From DATLZC01 sp037444005 (GTDB taxonomy: Bacteria > Chloroflexota > Dehalococcoidia > DSTF01 > JACRBR01), in contig JBBING010000012.1 of the NCBI GenBank assembly GCA_037444005.1, positions 1 through 45,696 of the forward strand: 45,696 nucleotides of DNA. Reading direction: 5' to 3'. Shown here piece after piece: positions 1-7,289 of this stretch (the stretch's first letter is position 1; each line of letters opens with the position of its first letter). The notes beneath the pieces were generated by a model, which was given only the letters and a program-made list of their open reading frames with translations, made no database searches and was not told the DNA's origin. Position numbers and translations under genes: made by a program.

Positions 1-53
1 CCTTACTGTTTAGAGGCCTACTCCCCTCTACCATGAAAAAACGGAACGCTACT
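1..53. repeat. Left copy of 53-bp terminal inverted repeat
   Basis: Bases 1-53 are the exact reverse complement of 45643-45695; similarity stops at base 54. Inside it, TAGAGG (11-16) and CCTCTA (25-30) form a 6-bp stem with an 8-base loop, and an A6 tract follows at 36-41. The repeat carries an ATG at 33 in frame with the first gene, but the first gene's signal peptide begins at 99. It may be a dispersed short repeat at which assembly stopped, or the end of an element; the sequence alone does not decide. Confidence 0.9.
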
Positions 54-63
54 CGACGTCGCC

Positions 64-92
64 TTGTCGTGACGGGGGCGTCGTCATACCAT
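64..92 (+). promoter_or_regulatory. Candidate promoter giving a leaderless mRNA
   Basis: TTGTCG (64-69) and TACCAT (87-92) are separated by 17 bp. Only six bases separate the -10 from the ATG at 99, so transcription would begin at or next to the start codon. No Shine-Dalgarno sequence precedes that ATG, which fits a leaderless message. This is inferred from spacing only. Confidence 0.4.
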
Positions 93-98
93 CGGCGC

Positions 99-1355
99 AT
101 GCGTGCCCGCATCTTCCTGCTCTTGGTCGCGGTGGCGCTGGCGTCGCAGGCTGCCTGCGGCGGTGATAGAAACGCGCGCGTCGATGCGACTCCTACGTCT
201 CGTCCCACGGTTGGCTCCACCGTTGGGCCGACGGCCACGCCCGCGCCTGTTCCCGAGGGGTATCGTGCGCTGTACGACGAGCTCGAACGGCTCCTGAACA
301 GGGCTCGCGAACGGTTCGCGGCTCTACCGCAAACGGACGCGCCCCTGTTGGCTGTGGAGCTCCTGCCCGCCAACGGAAATCGCGGCGCCGATCTGCTCCA
401 GCCCGGGGCCCTCGAGGGCGTACGGGTGTACCTCGACGCTGCCGTCGCGCTCGGGGCAGGCGGCGTCAACCTCTCCATCGTGTATCCCCTGTTCGGTGAG
501 CGAGAGCCGCGGCGGGAGGAGTACATCCAGTTCTATCGGAACGTCGTGGCCGAGTGCCGGCGGCGCGGGCTCGTCGTCAGCGTCGAGATGGGTCCGGCGT
601 TCGCAGGGACGGAGTTCTCGTCGCTGGACGTCGACTATTCCGGCCTCACGCCGACGGAATACCTCGACGAGCGCCTCCGGCAGGCGGCCGTGGCCGCGCA
701 TGCGCTCGAGCCCGATTACCTGACCCTTGCGGAGGAGCAAGGTACCGAGCGGATGCTCACCGGGCTCGACATCCGCACCGATGAGTACGTCGCCATGCTG
801 GCGCAGGCGCGCAGGCGCATCGACCCTCCGCCCGGCGTGCTCATCGGCGCGGGCTCAGGCTCCTGGGAGGCGCCCGACCTGATCCGGCGCGTCATTTCGG
901 AAACGGACCTCGATTTCGTGAACATCCACGTCTATCCGCTGTCCAATGGAGTCGTCGACTACCTGGAGCGCGCGGTGGAGTGGGCCGGGGAAGCGCGGGC
1001 CCGCGGGAAGCGCGCCATCGTGGGGGAGACGTGGCTATACAAGGCTTCTGTCGAAGAGCTGCGCCGCGGGCTGTCCTTTTCAGAGGCGTCGGCGCGGGAC
1101 CCGTTCTCATTCTGGGCGTCGTTGGATGCGCTACATATCGAGACCATGCGCGCGCTGGCGAGCGCCGCCGGCATCGAGTACGTGTCCTTCTTCTGGAGCA
1201 AGTTCCTGTTCGCCTACGTCGATCACGCCTCCTCCGCAGGGGAGTCGTCGGTCGAGCTCATGCGGCTGTCCAACGCTGCGGCGGTGCAGGCCATGTTAGA
1301 GGGACGCCTCTCGGCTTCCGGCGAGGCCTTTCGCCGCGCCGCTGGCGGCGACTGA
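99..1355 (+). CDS. Putative lipoprotein with glycoside-hydrolase-like TIM barrel
   Basis: The 418-residue protein starts with a charged n-region, a hydrophobic stretch and Cys20, read as a lipoprotein signal although Q at -3 is atypical for a lipobox. A Pro/Thr-rich linker (about residues 28-53) precedes the folded domain. Alternating hydrophobic strands, a YLTLAEEQG segment, a VNIHVYPL strand and a VGETW strand end resemble clan GH-A glycosidases, in which two glutamates at strand ends are catalytic. Family and substrate cannot be named. The start at 99 is preferred over the ATG at 33 because it begins the signal peptide; the upstream extension lies in the terminal repeat. A similar lipoprotein lies at 27801-28817. 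It ends 5 bp from the convergent radical SAM gene. Confidence 0.7.
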   Translation: MRARIFLLLVAVALASQAACGGDRNARVDATPTSRPTVGSTVGPTATPAPVPEGYRALYDELERLLNRARERFAALPQTDAPLLAVELLPANGNRGADLLQPGALEGVRVYLDAAVALGAGGVNLSIVYPLFGEREPRREEYIQFYRNVVAECRRRGLVVSVEMGPAFAGTEFSSLDVDYSGLTPTEYLDERLRQAAVAAHALEPDYLTLAEEQGTERMLTGLDIRTDEYVAMLAQARRRIDPPPGVLIGAGSGSWEAPDLIRRVISETDLDFVNIHVYPLSNGVVDYLERAVEWAGEARARGKRAIVGETWLYKASVEELRRGLSFSEASARDPFSFWASLDALHIETMRALASAAGIEYVSFFWSKFLFAYVDHASSAGESSVELMRLSNAAAVQAMLEGRLSASGEAFRRAAGGD

Positions 1356-1360
1356 CAGAA

Positions 1361-2323
1361 TCAGCGGCCCGGCTCCATGGGGAGGGGCCGGCGCCGCCGC
1401 TCGAGCGGGCGGCGTTCATCGAACCGATGCAGGCCTTCTTCCCGGGCGATGCGGTAGGCCTCCTCCACCTCTTCGGCCGTCACGCGGCGGTCGAGGGGCG
1501 GGAAGTCGGCGGCGCGCCACGCGGGCCAGTACTGACCCATGATGTTGATGTAGGTGTCGGGCGAAATCTCGCGGGCGAGGAAGCGGCACACCTCCCGCGT
1601 GCCCGCTAGCACGCCCGGCAGGACCAGGTGTCGCACCAGCACTCCGCGTACCGCGAGGCCATCGGATCCGATTTCGAGGACGCCGACCTGGCGGTGCATT
1701 TCTCGAATCGCCGCGCGCATCACGTTCCAGTAGTCCCGCGCCAGCGAGAGCCGGCCAGCGATGCGGTCGTCGCTGTACTTCGCGTCGGGCATATAGATGT
1801 CCATGATGCCCTCGAGCAGCCGCAGGCTTTCGAGCGAGTCGTAGGAGCTGGTGTTGTACACGAAGGGAATCCGCAGACCTTGCCGGGCCGCCAGATGAGC
1901 CGCCCGGATGATCTGGGGCACGTACGGCGACGGCGTAACCAGGTTCACGTTGTGGCAGCCCATCGCCTGCAGGTCGAGCATCATGGCCGCGAGCTCGTCG
2001 TCCTCCACCTCGCGGCCGACGCGGAGCTGCGAGATCTCCCAGTTCTGGCAGTACACGCAGGCCAGATTGCAGGAGGAGAAGAAGATGGTGCCGGAGCCGC
2101 GCCAGCCGCGCAGGCAGTCCTCTTCGCCGAAGTGAGGCGCGTACGAGTGGCCGAGCGCGCGGTCCCTCGCCCGGCAGAAGCCCACGCGCCGGGACGCCCG
2201 ATCCGTCCGGTCGACGTTGCACCGCCGTGGGCACACGCGGCACGGCGGGCGCATGAGCTCCCACGCCGCTTCGATCAGCCGCTGCCACTCGCTCTCCGTG
2301 AGGTCGAGGTACGAGGGGTACAT
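1361..2323 (-). CDS. Radical SAM protein, PflA/PflX-like (COG1313 type)
   Basis: A 320-residue protein with the radical SAM cluster motif CNLACVYC (Cys85, Cys89, Cys92 from the chosen start), followed by QNWEIS as in pyruvate formate-lyase-activating-enzyme homologues. An N-terminal cysteine group (Cys28, Cys31, Cys35, Cys50) precedes it, typical of COG1313 proteins and perhaps a second metal site. The family cleaves S-adenosylmethionine to a 5'-deoxyadenosyl radical; its substrate is unknown and no glycyl-radical enzyme is nearby. The start at 2323 is the last ATG before conserved sequence; ATG 2365 is an alternative, and neither has a clear ribosome-binding site. It lies 97 bp downstream of the small Cys-rich gene. 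Confidence 0.8.
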   Translation of the reverse strand: MYPSYLDLTESEWQRLIEAAWELMRPPCRVCPRRCNVDRTDRASRRVGFCRARDRALGHSYAPHFGEEDCLRGWRGSGTIFFSSCNLACVYCQNWEISQLRVGREVEDDELAAMMLDLQAMGCHNVNLVTPSPYVPQIIRAAHLAARQGLRIPFVYNTSSYDSLESLRLLEGIMDIYMPDAKYSDDRIAGRLSLARDYWNVMRAAIREMHRQVGVLEIGSDGLAVRGVLVRHLVLPGVLAGTREVCRFLAREISPDTYINIMGQYWPAWRAADFPPLDRRVTAEEVEEAYRIAREEGLHRFDERRPLERRRRPLPMEPGR

Positions 2324-2420
2324 GCCCGATGCTTTCGGTCTCCGTGAACCCGATGCCTCGGCCATTCGGCAGGCCCGTCGGGCGCGGTCGCGGCCGGCCG
2401 ATTGGCGTAAGGCTACGCGC

Positions 2421-2663
2421 TCATGTCCAGGCGTCCGGTACGAGATGCAGGAGGTCGGCGGCATGGACACGCTGGGCGTAGCGCACGATCAGACCCCAGG
2501 GGTGAGGAACGGCGTCGCTCTCGTCGCAGGGGACGCGCTCTCGGACGCAGGCGCAGACGGTGGCGACGGGATCGTCGCCGGTGGCGCCTGCGCCCCGGCA
2601 GTGACGGCACTGCGGGTCGGCGAAACGCCGCAGTGCGAGGCGGATCGCCGCGTGCGAATCCAT
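2421..2663 (-). CDS. Small Cys-rich protein, possible zinc ribbon
   Basis: An 80-residue reading frame with Cys19, Cys22, Cys37, Cys39 and Cys46; the first pair sits in a CRHCRGAG context reminiscent of DnaJ-type CxxCxGxG zinc-binding segments. It precedes the radical SAM gene on the same strand and could be cotranscribed. I do not recognise a family. A GTG at 2762 would lengthen it by 33 residues, but that extension overlaps the -35 region of the trp promoter on the other strand. No ribosome-binding site is evident. It could be a chance frame in GC-rich DNA. Confidence 0.45.
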   Translation of the reverse strand: MDSHAAIRLALRRFADPQCRHCRGAGATGDDPVATVCACVRERVPCDESDAVPHPWGLIVRYAQRVHAADLLHLVPDAWT

Positions 2664-2755
2664 CGCGCCCACGGTGGCACATCTCGGTGCGCAGCGGTAG
2701 GGCGCTTTGTCCTGTCCGGAGTCCGGAAGTGGCGTCCCTCCGGCGCATGTCTCGC

Positions 2756-2784
2756 TTGACACGATCTCGCGGCGTCGCTAGACT
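2756..2784 (+). promoter_or_regulatory. Promoter of the tryptophan operon
   Basis: A perfect -35 TTGACA (2756-2761) and a -10 TAGACT (2779-2784) are spaced by 17 bp. The predicted start near 2791 lies immediately upstream of the T-box leader, so the whole leader would be transcribed. Confidence 0.8.
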
Positions 2785-2790
2785 TCCGCC

Positions 2791-3099
2791 ACAATCGAAC
2801 ACGCGGAACGGCTGAGAACGGGACGAGTACGCCGCCAGCGAGGCTCCAGAGAGCCGGGTGAGGTGCAAGCCGGCGCCAGGCGCAGCGGACGGAATGGACC
2901 CGGGAGCCGCACCCCGAAACGTCTCCTCGCGACGACGGAGTAGGGGCCGCCGGAACGGGCGCCGTTATCAGAGCCCAGGGCATCGTCCCTCGACCTGAGG
3001 GGCCGTGCCTGAAACGAGGTTGTCCGCCTCGGCGGACGAACCAGGGTGGCACCGCGAGCGTTTTCGACCCTCGCCCCTGTGGGGCGAGGGTCGTTTCGA
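2791..3099 (+). promoter_or_regulatory. Tryptophan T-box riboswitch (UGG specifier)
   Basis: All main T-box landmarks are present in order: the GACGAGTA block (2822-2829), the AGAGAGCC GA/k-turn motif (2848-2855), the distal GGTGCAAGCC (2862-2871), the specifier loop GGAATGGACC with UGG at 2895-2897, the GAGTAGG...CGTTATC region ending at 2969, a short hairpin GTCCGC-ctcg-GCGGAC (3022-3037), and the tRNA-acceptor-binding sequence AGGGTGGCACCGCG (3043-3056). UGG is the Trp codon, matching the downstream trp genes. AGGG (3043-3046) can pair with CCCT (3068-3071) in an antiterminator that excludes the terminator. Uncharged tRNA-Trp should therefore switch the operon on by readthrough. Confidence 0.95.
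3065..3096 (+). terminator. T-box-controlled intrinsic terminator
   Basis: A perfect 13-bp stem CGACCCTCGCCCC (3065-3077) / GGGGCGAGGGTCG (3081-3093) with a 3-base loop is followed by only a short T run (TTTCGAT). Its 5' arm contains the CCCT needed for the antiterminator, so the two structures are mutually exclusive. Confidence 0.85.
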
Positions 3100-3147
3100 T
3101 CAGACACGGTCCGGTCCTGCGAGGCCGGGGCAGAGGAGGAGCGATCC

Positions 3148-4503
3148 ATGGGCAAGACGAAATTCCTGCTTCCAGAGTCGAAGATTCCGGAGCGCTGGTA
3201 CAACATCATCCCTGACCTGCCACGGCCGCCGGCGCCTGTGCTCCACCCGGGCACCAAGCAACCGGTAGGGCCCGACGACCTCGCGCCGCTCTTTCCGATG
3301 GCGCTCATCGCTCAGGAGGTCAGCACGGACCGCTTCGTGCCCATCCCCGAGGAGGTCCGCGACGTCTATCGGCTCTGGAGGCCGACGCCGCTCTTCCGCG
3401 CTGTCCGCCTCGAGAAGGAGCTGGGTACGCCCGCGCACATCTACTACAAGTACGAGGGGGTGAGCCCGGCGGGCTCCCACAAACCGAACACGGCGGTCGC
3501 CCAGGCGTACTACAACAAGCAGGAGGGCGTGAAGCGCATCACCACCGAGACCGGCGCAGGGCAGTGGGGCAGCGCGCTGGCCATGGCCTGCAACTTCTTC
3601 GGCATCGAGCTCAAGGTCTACATGGTCAAGGTCAGCTACCACCAGAAGCCCTACCGCCGGAGCATGATGGAGGTCTGGGGCGCGCACGTAGTACCCAGCC
3701 CGAGCCCCGACACCAACGCAGGCCGCGCGATTCTGGGAGAGGATCCGGACTCGCCGGGCTCGCTGGGCATCGCCATCAGCGAGGCGGTCGAGGACGCCGC
3801 GACGCGCGATGACACGAAATACTCGCTCGGCAGCGTCCTCAACCACGTGCTCATGCACCAGACCGTCATCGGCGAGGAGGCGCTCCAGCAGATGGAGCTC
3901 GCGGGGGAGTACCCTGACGTCGTCATCGGATGCGTCGGAGGAGGCTCGAACTACGCGGGCATCGCCTTCCCCTTCATGCGCGATCGCCTCGCTGGCAAGA
4001 CGAAGACGCGGTTCGTCGCGGTCGAGCCCGCAGCGTGCCCGTCGCTCACGAAGGGGGAGTACCGGTACGACTTCGGCGACACCGCCGCCATGACGCCGCT
4101 CGTGAAGATGCACACGCTGGGCCATACGTTCGTGCCCGCGGGCATCCACGCGGGCGGCCTGCGGTACCACGGCATGGCGCCGCTCATCTGCGAGCTGTAC
4201 GACCAGGGGTTCAGCGAAGCCCGGGCCTACCACCAGAACCCGGTGTTCGAGGCCGCCGTACGATTCGCCCGGAGCGAGGGCATCATCCCGGCGCCGGAGT
4301 CGGCCCACGCGGTGCGCGCCGCTATCGACGAGGCCCTGGCGGCGAAGGAAGCGGGTGAGCGGCGGGTCATCCTGTTCAACCTGAGCGGTCACGGCCACTT
4401 CGACCTCGCCGCGTACGACCAGTATCTCTCCGGCAAGCTCGAAGACTACGAGTATCCGGAGGAGAAGGTGCGTGAGGCGATGAAGGCCGTGCCCGCAGTG
4501 TAG
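3148..4503 (+). CDS. trpB2: Tryptophan synthase beta-like protein TrpB2
   Basis: A 451-residue PLP enzyme of the TrpB2 group, longer than TrpB1 and with the N-terminal extension typical of that group. The PLP lysine lies in SPAGSHKPNTA (Lys112), with ETGAGQWG for catalysis and CVGGGSNYAG for phosphate binding. It should condense indole with L-serine to tryptophan, perhaps acting on free indole rather than with TrpA; this role is known for some TrpB2 proteins and is inferred here. The ATG at 3148 has a strong GAGGAGG site upstream; frames starting earlier run back into the T-box. It is the first gene under the T-box, 174 bp before trpS. A second, TrpB1-type gene closes the operon. Confidence 0.93.
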   Translation: MGKTKFLLPESKIPERWYNIIPDLPRPPAPVLHPGTKQPVGPDDLAPLFPMALIAQEVSTDRFVPIPEEVRDVYRLWRPTPLFRAVRLEKELGTPAHIYYKYEGVSPAGSHKPNTAVAQAYYNKQEGVKRITTETGAGQWGSALAMACNFFGIELKVYMVKVSYHQKPYRRSMMEVWGAHVVPSPSPDTNAGRAILGEDPDSPGSLGIAISEAVEDAATRDDTKYSLGSVLNHVLMHQTVIGEEALQQMELAGEYPDVVIGCVGGGSNYAGIAFPFMRDRLAGKTKTRFVAVEPAACPSLTKGEYRYDFGDTAAMTPLVKMHTLGHTFVPAGIHAGGLRYHGMAPLICELYDQGFSEARAYHQNPVFEAAVRFARSEGIIPAPESAHAVRAAIDEALAAKEAGERRVILFNLSGHGHFDLAAYDQYLSGKLEDYEYPEEKVREAMKAVPAV

Positions 4504-4507
4504 GCGT

Positions 4508-4548
4508 GGGTGGACCGCGCGCTCTTGCGCCAGGTGGCGCCGCGAGCG
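4508..4548 (+). other. Two T-box-core-like motifs in the trpB2-trpS gap
   Basis: The 174-bp gap holds GGGTGGACCGCGCGC (4508-4522) and CCAGGTGGCGCCGCGAGCG (4530-4548). Both resemble the T-box core at 3041-3060; the second differs by one missing G and one A-to-G change over 20 bases. No specifier stem or clear terminator accompanies them, so a working second T-box is unlikely. They could be remnants or GC-rich coincidence. Nothing else is recognisable in the gap. Confidence 0.3.
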
Positions 4549-4677
4549 CGTTCGAGGGGCGCGTTTGCGGATCGTGACGCTGCGGGCCGCCGGGGCTCGA
4601 GACGATGGGAATGGACGGAAGCGCGTCACGGGCGGGACGCCGTTCCGTGACGGGGCTGCCGTGTCGGGAGGACGGAT

Positions 4678-5742
4678 GTGACGACAACGACGGGTTCACC
4701 TTCGGTCGCCACGGCGCAGCCCGGAGGGCGCCGTTGGACCCGCATGCTCACCGGGGACCGCCCGACGGGCCCGCTACACCTGGGGCACTACGTCGGCACC
4801 CTGAAAACACGGGTCGAGCTGCAGGACCAGCTCGAGTCGTTCGTGCTGATCGCCGACCTCCATGTGCTGACCACCCGCACCACCGGGCTGGAAGAGATCG
4901 GACACAACATCCGGGAGATCGTGCTGGACTATCTGAGCGTGGGTATCGACCCCCAGAAGACGACCATCTACCTCCAGTCGTTGGTTCCGGAGGTGCTCGA
5001 GCTCTTCTGGCTCTTCATGCCGCTGGTCAGCGTTCCGCGAGCCCAGCGCATCCCGACCCTGAAAGAGGTCGTCCGCGACCTGAAGCTCGAGACGGCGACC
5101 ATGGCCCTGCTCTCGTATCCGGTGCTTCAGGCGGCGGACATCCTCATGGTCAAGGGAGATGTGGTCCCGGTCTCGCGGGACCAGGCCTCGCACATCGAGC
5201 TGACGCGGGAGATCGCCCGCCGGTTTAACCAGCTCTACCGGCCGATCTTCCCGGAGCCCGACGCGCCCATCGGCCCGATGCTCGTCGGGATCGACGGCCA
5301 GGCCAAGATGAGCAAGTCGCTGGGGAACGTGATCTTCCTTTCGGACGACGCCGAGACCGTCGAGCGGAAGGTCATGCGGATGTACACCGATCCCACCCGC
5401 ATCCACGCGACGGACCCCGGTCACGTGAAGGGGAACCCCGTGTTCATCTACCACGACGCGTTCAACGACGACCGCGAGGAGGTGGAGGAGCTGAAGCGGC
5501 GGTACCGCCGCGGGCAGGTGGGCGACGTGGAGGTCAAGCGGCGGCTGGCCGCGGCCATCAACCGTTTTCTCGACCCCATCCGCCAGCGACGGGCCGAAGC
5601 CGCCGCCAAGCCGGGCCTCGTCGACGAGATCATTCGGGCCGGGTCCGAACGCGCGCGTCAGGAGTGCCTGAAGACGCTCGCCGAGGCGCGGGAGGCCATG
5701 GGCCTCACGTACTTCCGTGACTCCGGCATCCACGCGGAGTAG
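4678..5742 (+). CDS. trpS: Tryptophan--tRNA ligase
   Basis: A 354-residue class I aminoacyl-tRNA synthetase with the HIGH-type motif PLHLGHYVG (residues 32-40) and the KMSKS motif at about 210-214. The size and the TGDRPTG opening are typical of bacterial TrpRS. It attaches tryptophan to tRNA-Trp in the cytoplasm. The start is GTG 4678 after GGGAGGAC. It is separated from trpE by only 2 bp, so it is transcribed with the biosynthetic genes. Because the T-box upstream reads tRNA-Trp charging, TrpRS lies inside the loop it helps to set. An N-terminal extension of about 20 residues precedes the first conserved strand. Confidence 0.96.
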   Translation: MTTTTGSPSVATAQPGGRRWTRMLTGDRPTGPLHLGHYVGTLKTRVELQDQLESFVLIADLHVLTTRTTGLEEIGHNIREIVLDYLSVGIDPQKTTIYLQSLVPEVLELFWLFMPLVSVPRAQRIPTLKEVVRDLKLETATMALLSYPVLQAADILMVKGDVVPVSRDQASHIELTREIARRFNQLYRPIFPEPDAPIGPMLVGIDGQAKMSKSLGNVIFLSDDAETVERKVMRMYTDPTRIHATDPGHVKGNPVFIYHDAFNDDREEVEELKRRYRRGQVGDVEVKRRLAAAINRFLDPIRQRRAEAAAKPGLVDEIIRAGSERARQECLKTLAEAREAMGLTYFRDSGIHAE

Positions 5743-5744
5743 CC

Positions 5745-7247
5745 ATGTACACGCCCACCCTCGAGCAGGCGCGAGCGCTCGCCCGTCAGGGCGCGGGCAA
5801 CGTCGTCCCGGTCTACCGCGAGGTGATGGCCGACCTCGAGACGCCGGTGTCGGCGTTCCTCAAGGTCGCGCGCGGCCCGTACTCGTTCCTGCTCGAGTCG
5901 GTCGAGGGAGGCGAGCGCCTGGCCCGGTACAGCTTTATCGGCACCGAACCGTATCGCGTCCTCCGGACGGGGCCGCCGGGAGCATATGACGCGACGGGCG
6001 ACCCCCTCGCGCACGTGGAGGACGAGCTCCGCCGGTTTCGGCCGGCGGCGGTGCCCGGCCTGCCGCGATTCCACGGGGGCGCCGTCGGCTACCTGGCGTA
6101 CGAAGTGGCGCGCTACTACGAGCGTCTGCCCGCGCCGGAGCGCGACGCCTATGGGATGCCGGAGTCCGTGTTTCTGTTCACCGACACCCTCCTCGTGTTC
6201 GACCACCTCCAGCGGAACATCAAGGTCGTGACGCACGCGCGGCTCGACGGAGATGTCGACTCGGCCTACCGCCAGGCCGTCTGGCGCATCGATGAGCTGG
6301 TCGAGCGGCTAGCGGGCCCTCTGCCGGCGTACGCGCGCCCGGCGGACGCGGCCGTCCCCGTCGCCCCGGCGGACCGGAGGGTCCGGTCGAACATGACCCG
6401 CGAGGAGTACATCGAGAAGGTGGTGAAGGCGAAACAGTACATCGTGGCTGGCGACACCTACCAGATTCAAGTGTCGCAGCGCTTCTCACGGCCCACATCC
6501 GCGCACCCATTCGACATCTACCGGGCGTTGCGGGCCGTGAATCCGTCGCCGTACATGTACTTCCTCCAGCTCGGCGACGCCTGCCTCGTCGGCGCGTCGC
6601 CGGAGATGCTCATCCGCATCGAGGACGGCGTCATCGAGACACACCCCATCGCCGGCACGCGGCGTCGCGGCCGGGACCCTGATGACGAGCGGGCCATGGA
6701 GGAGCAGCTCACGACCGACATCAAGGAGCGGGCGGAGCACATCATGCTGGTGGACCTGGCGCGCAACGACCTCGGGCGCGTATGCCTGCCGGGCACGGTG
6801 AAGGTCACGCAGCTCATGCAAGTGGAGAAGTACTCGCAGGTCATGCATCTCATCTCGCACGTCGTGGGGCGGCTTCGGCCCGACGTCACCCCTTACGACG
6901 CGCTCCGGGCCTACTTCCCCCATGGGACGGTGACGGGCGCGCCAAAGATCCGGACGATGGAGATCATCGCAGAGCTCGAGCCGGAGAAGCGCGGTCCGTA
7001 CGGGGGCTGTGTCGGGTACATCGACATGTCGGGGAATGTGGACACGGCGCTCACCATCCGCACCATCGTGGTCAAGGACGGTGTGGCGCACGTGCAGGCT
7101 GCGGCCGGCGTCGTGTACGACAGTGTGCCCGAGCTCGAGTTCATGGAGACGGAAAACAAGGCTCGCGCGATGCTGCGCGCCATCGACCTCGCGGAAGAGC
7201 TGACAGCAGAAACCGCCGGCGTCGCGCGCGGCTCGCTGGGATACTGA
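5745..7247 (+). CDS. trpE: Anthranilate synthase component I
   Basis: The 500-residue protein matches TrpE: an N-terminal region with the SFLLES segment and NPSPYMYFL, both associated with tryptophan feedback binding, then the chorismate-binding core with GTRRRGRD, DLARNDLGRV, FPHGTVTGAPK and GPYGGCVGY. It converts chorismate and ammonia, the latter supplied by TrpG, to anthranilate. Retention of LLES suggests feedback inhibition in addition to T-box control. ATG 5745 follows the trpS stop by 2 bp. The partner trpG is not adjacent; a Nudix-methyltransferase gene lies between them. Confidence 0.96.
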   Translation: MYTPTLEQARALARQGAGNVVPVYREVMADLETPVSAFLKVARGPYSFLLESVEGGERLARYSFIGTEPYRVLRTGPPGAYDATGDPLAHVEDELRRFRPAAVPGLPRFHGGAVGYLAYEVARYYERLPAPERDAYGMPESVFLFTDTLLVFDHLQRNIKVVTHARLDGDVDSAYRQAVWRIDELVERLAGPLPAYARPADAAVPVAPADRRVRSNMTREEYIEKVVKAKQYIVAGDTYQIQVSQRFSRPTSAHPFDIYRALRAVNPSPYMYFLQLGDACLVGASPEMLIRIEDGVIETHPIAGTRRRGRDPDDERAMEEQLTTDIKERAEHIMLVDLARNDLGRVCLPGTVKVTQLMQVEKYSQVMHLISHVVGRLRPDVTPYDALRAYFPHGTVTGAPKIRTMEIIAELEPEKRGPYGGCVGYIDMSGNVDTALTIRTIVVKDGVAHVQAAAGVVYDSVPELEFMETENKARAMLRAIDLAEELTAETAGVARGSLGY

Positions 7248-7289
7248 CCGGGGAACTTCGGGGAGCGGAGCGCCGAGAGAAGAGGGGCC

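Noticed and set aside
33..98. ATG at 33 in the terminal repeat as start of the first gene; an identical MKKRNAT start also opens a minus-strand frame at 45663
   Set aside because: Both arise because the repeat itself contains an ATG. The signal peptide of the first gene starts at 99, and the 45663 frame is Arg-rich, lacks family features and runs antisense to the hypothetical gene at 45318.
4540..4560. GTTCGA-like tRNA T-loop motif in the trpB2-trpS gap
   Set aside because: No acceptor stem, D-arm or anticodon arm can be built around it.
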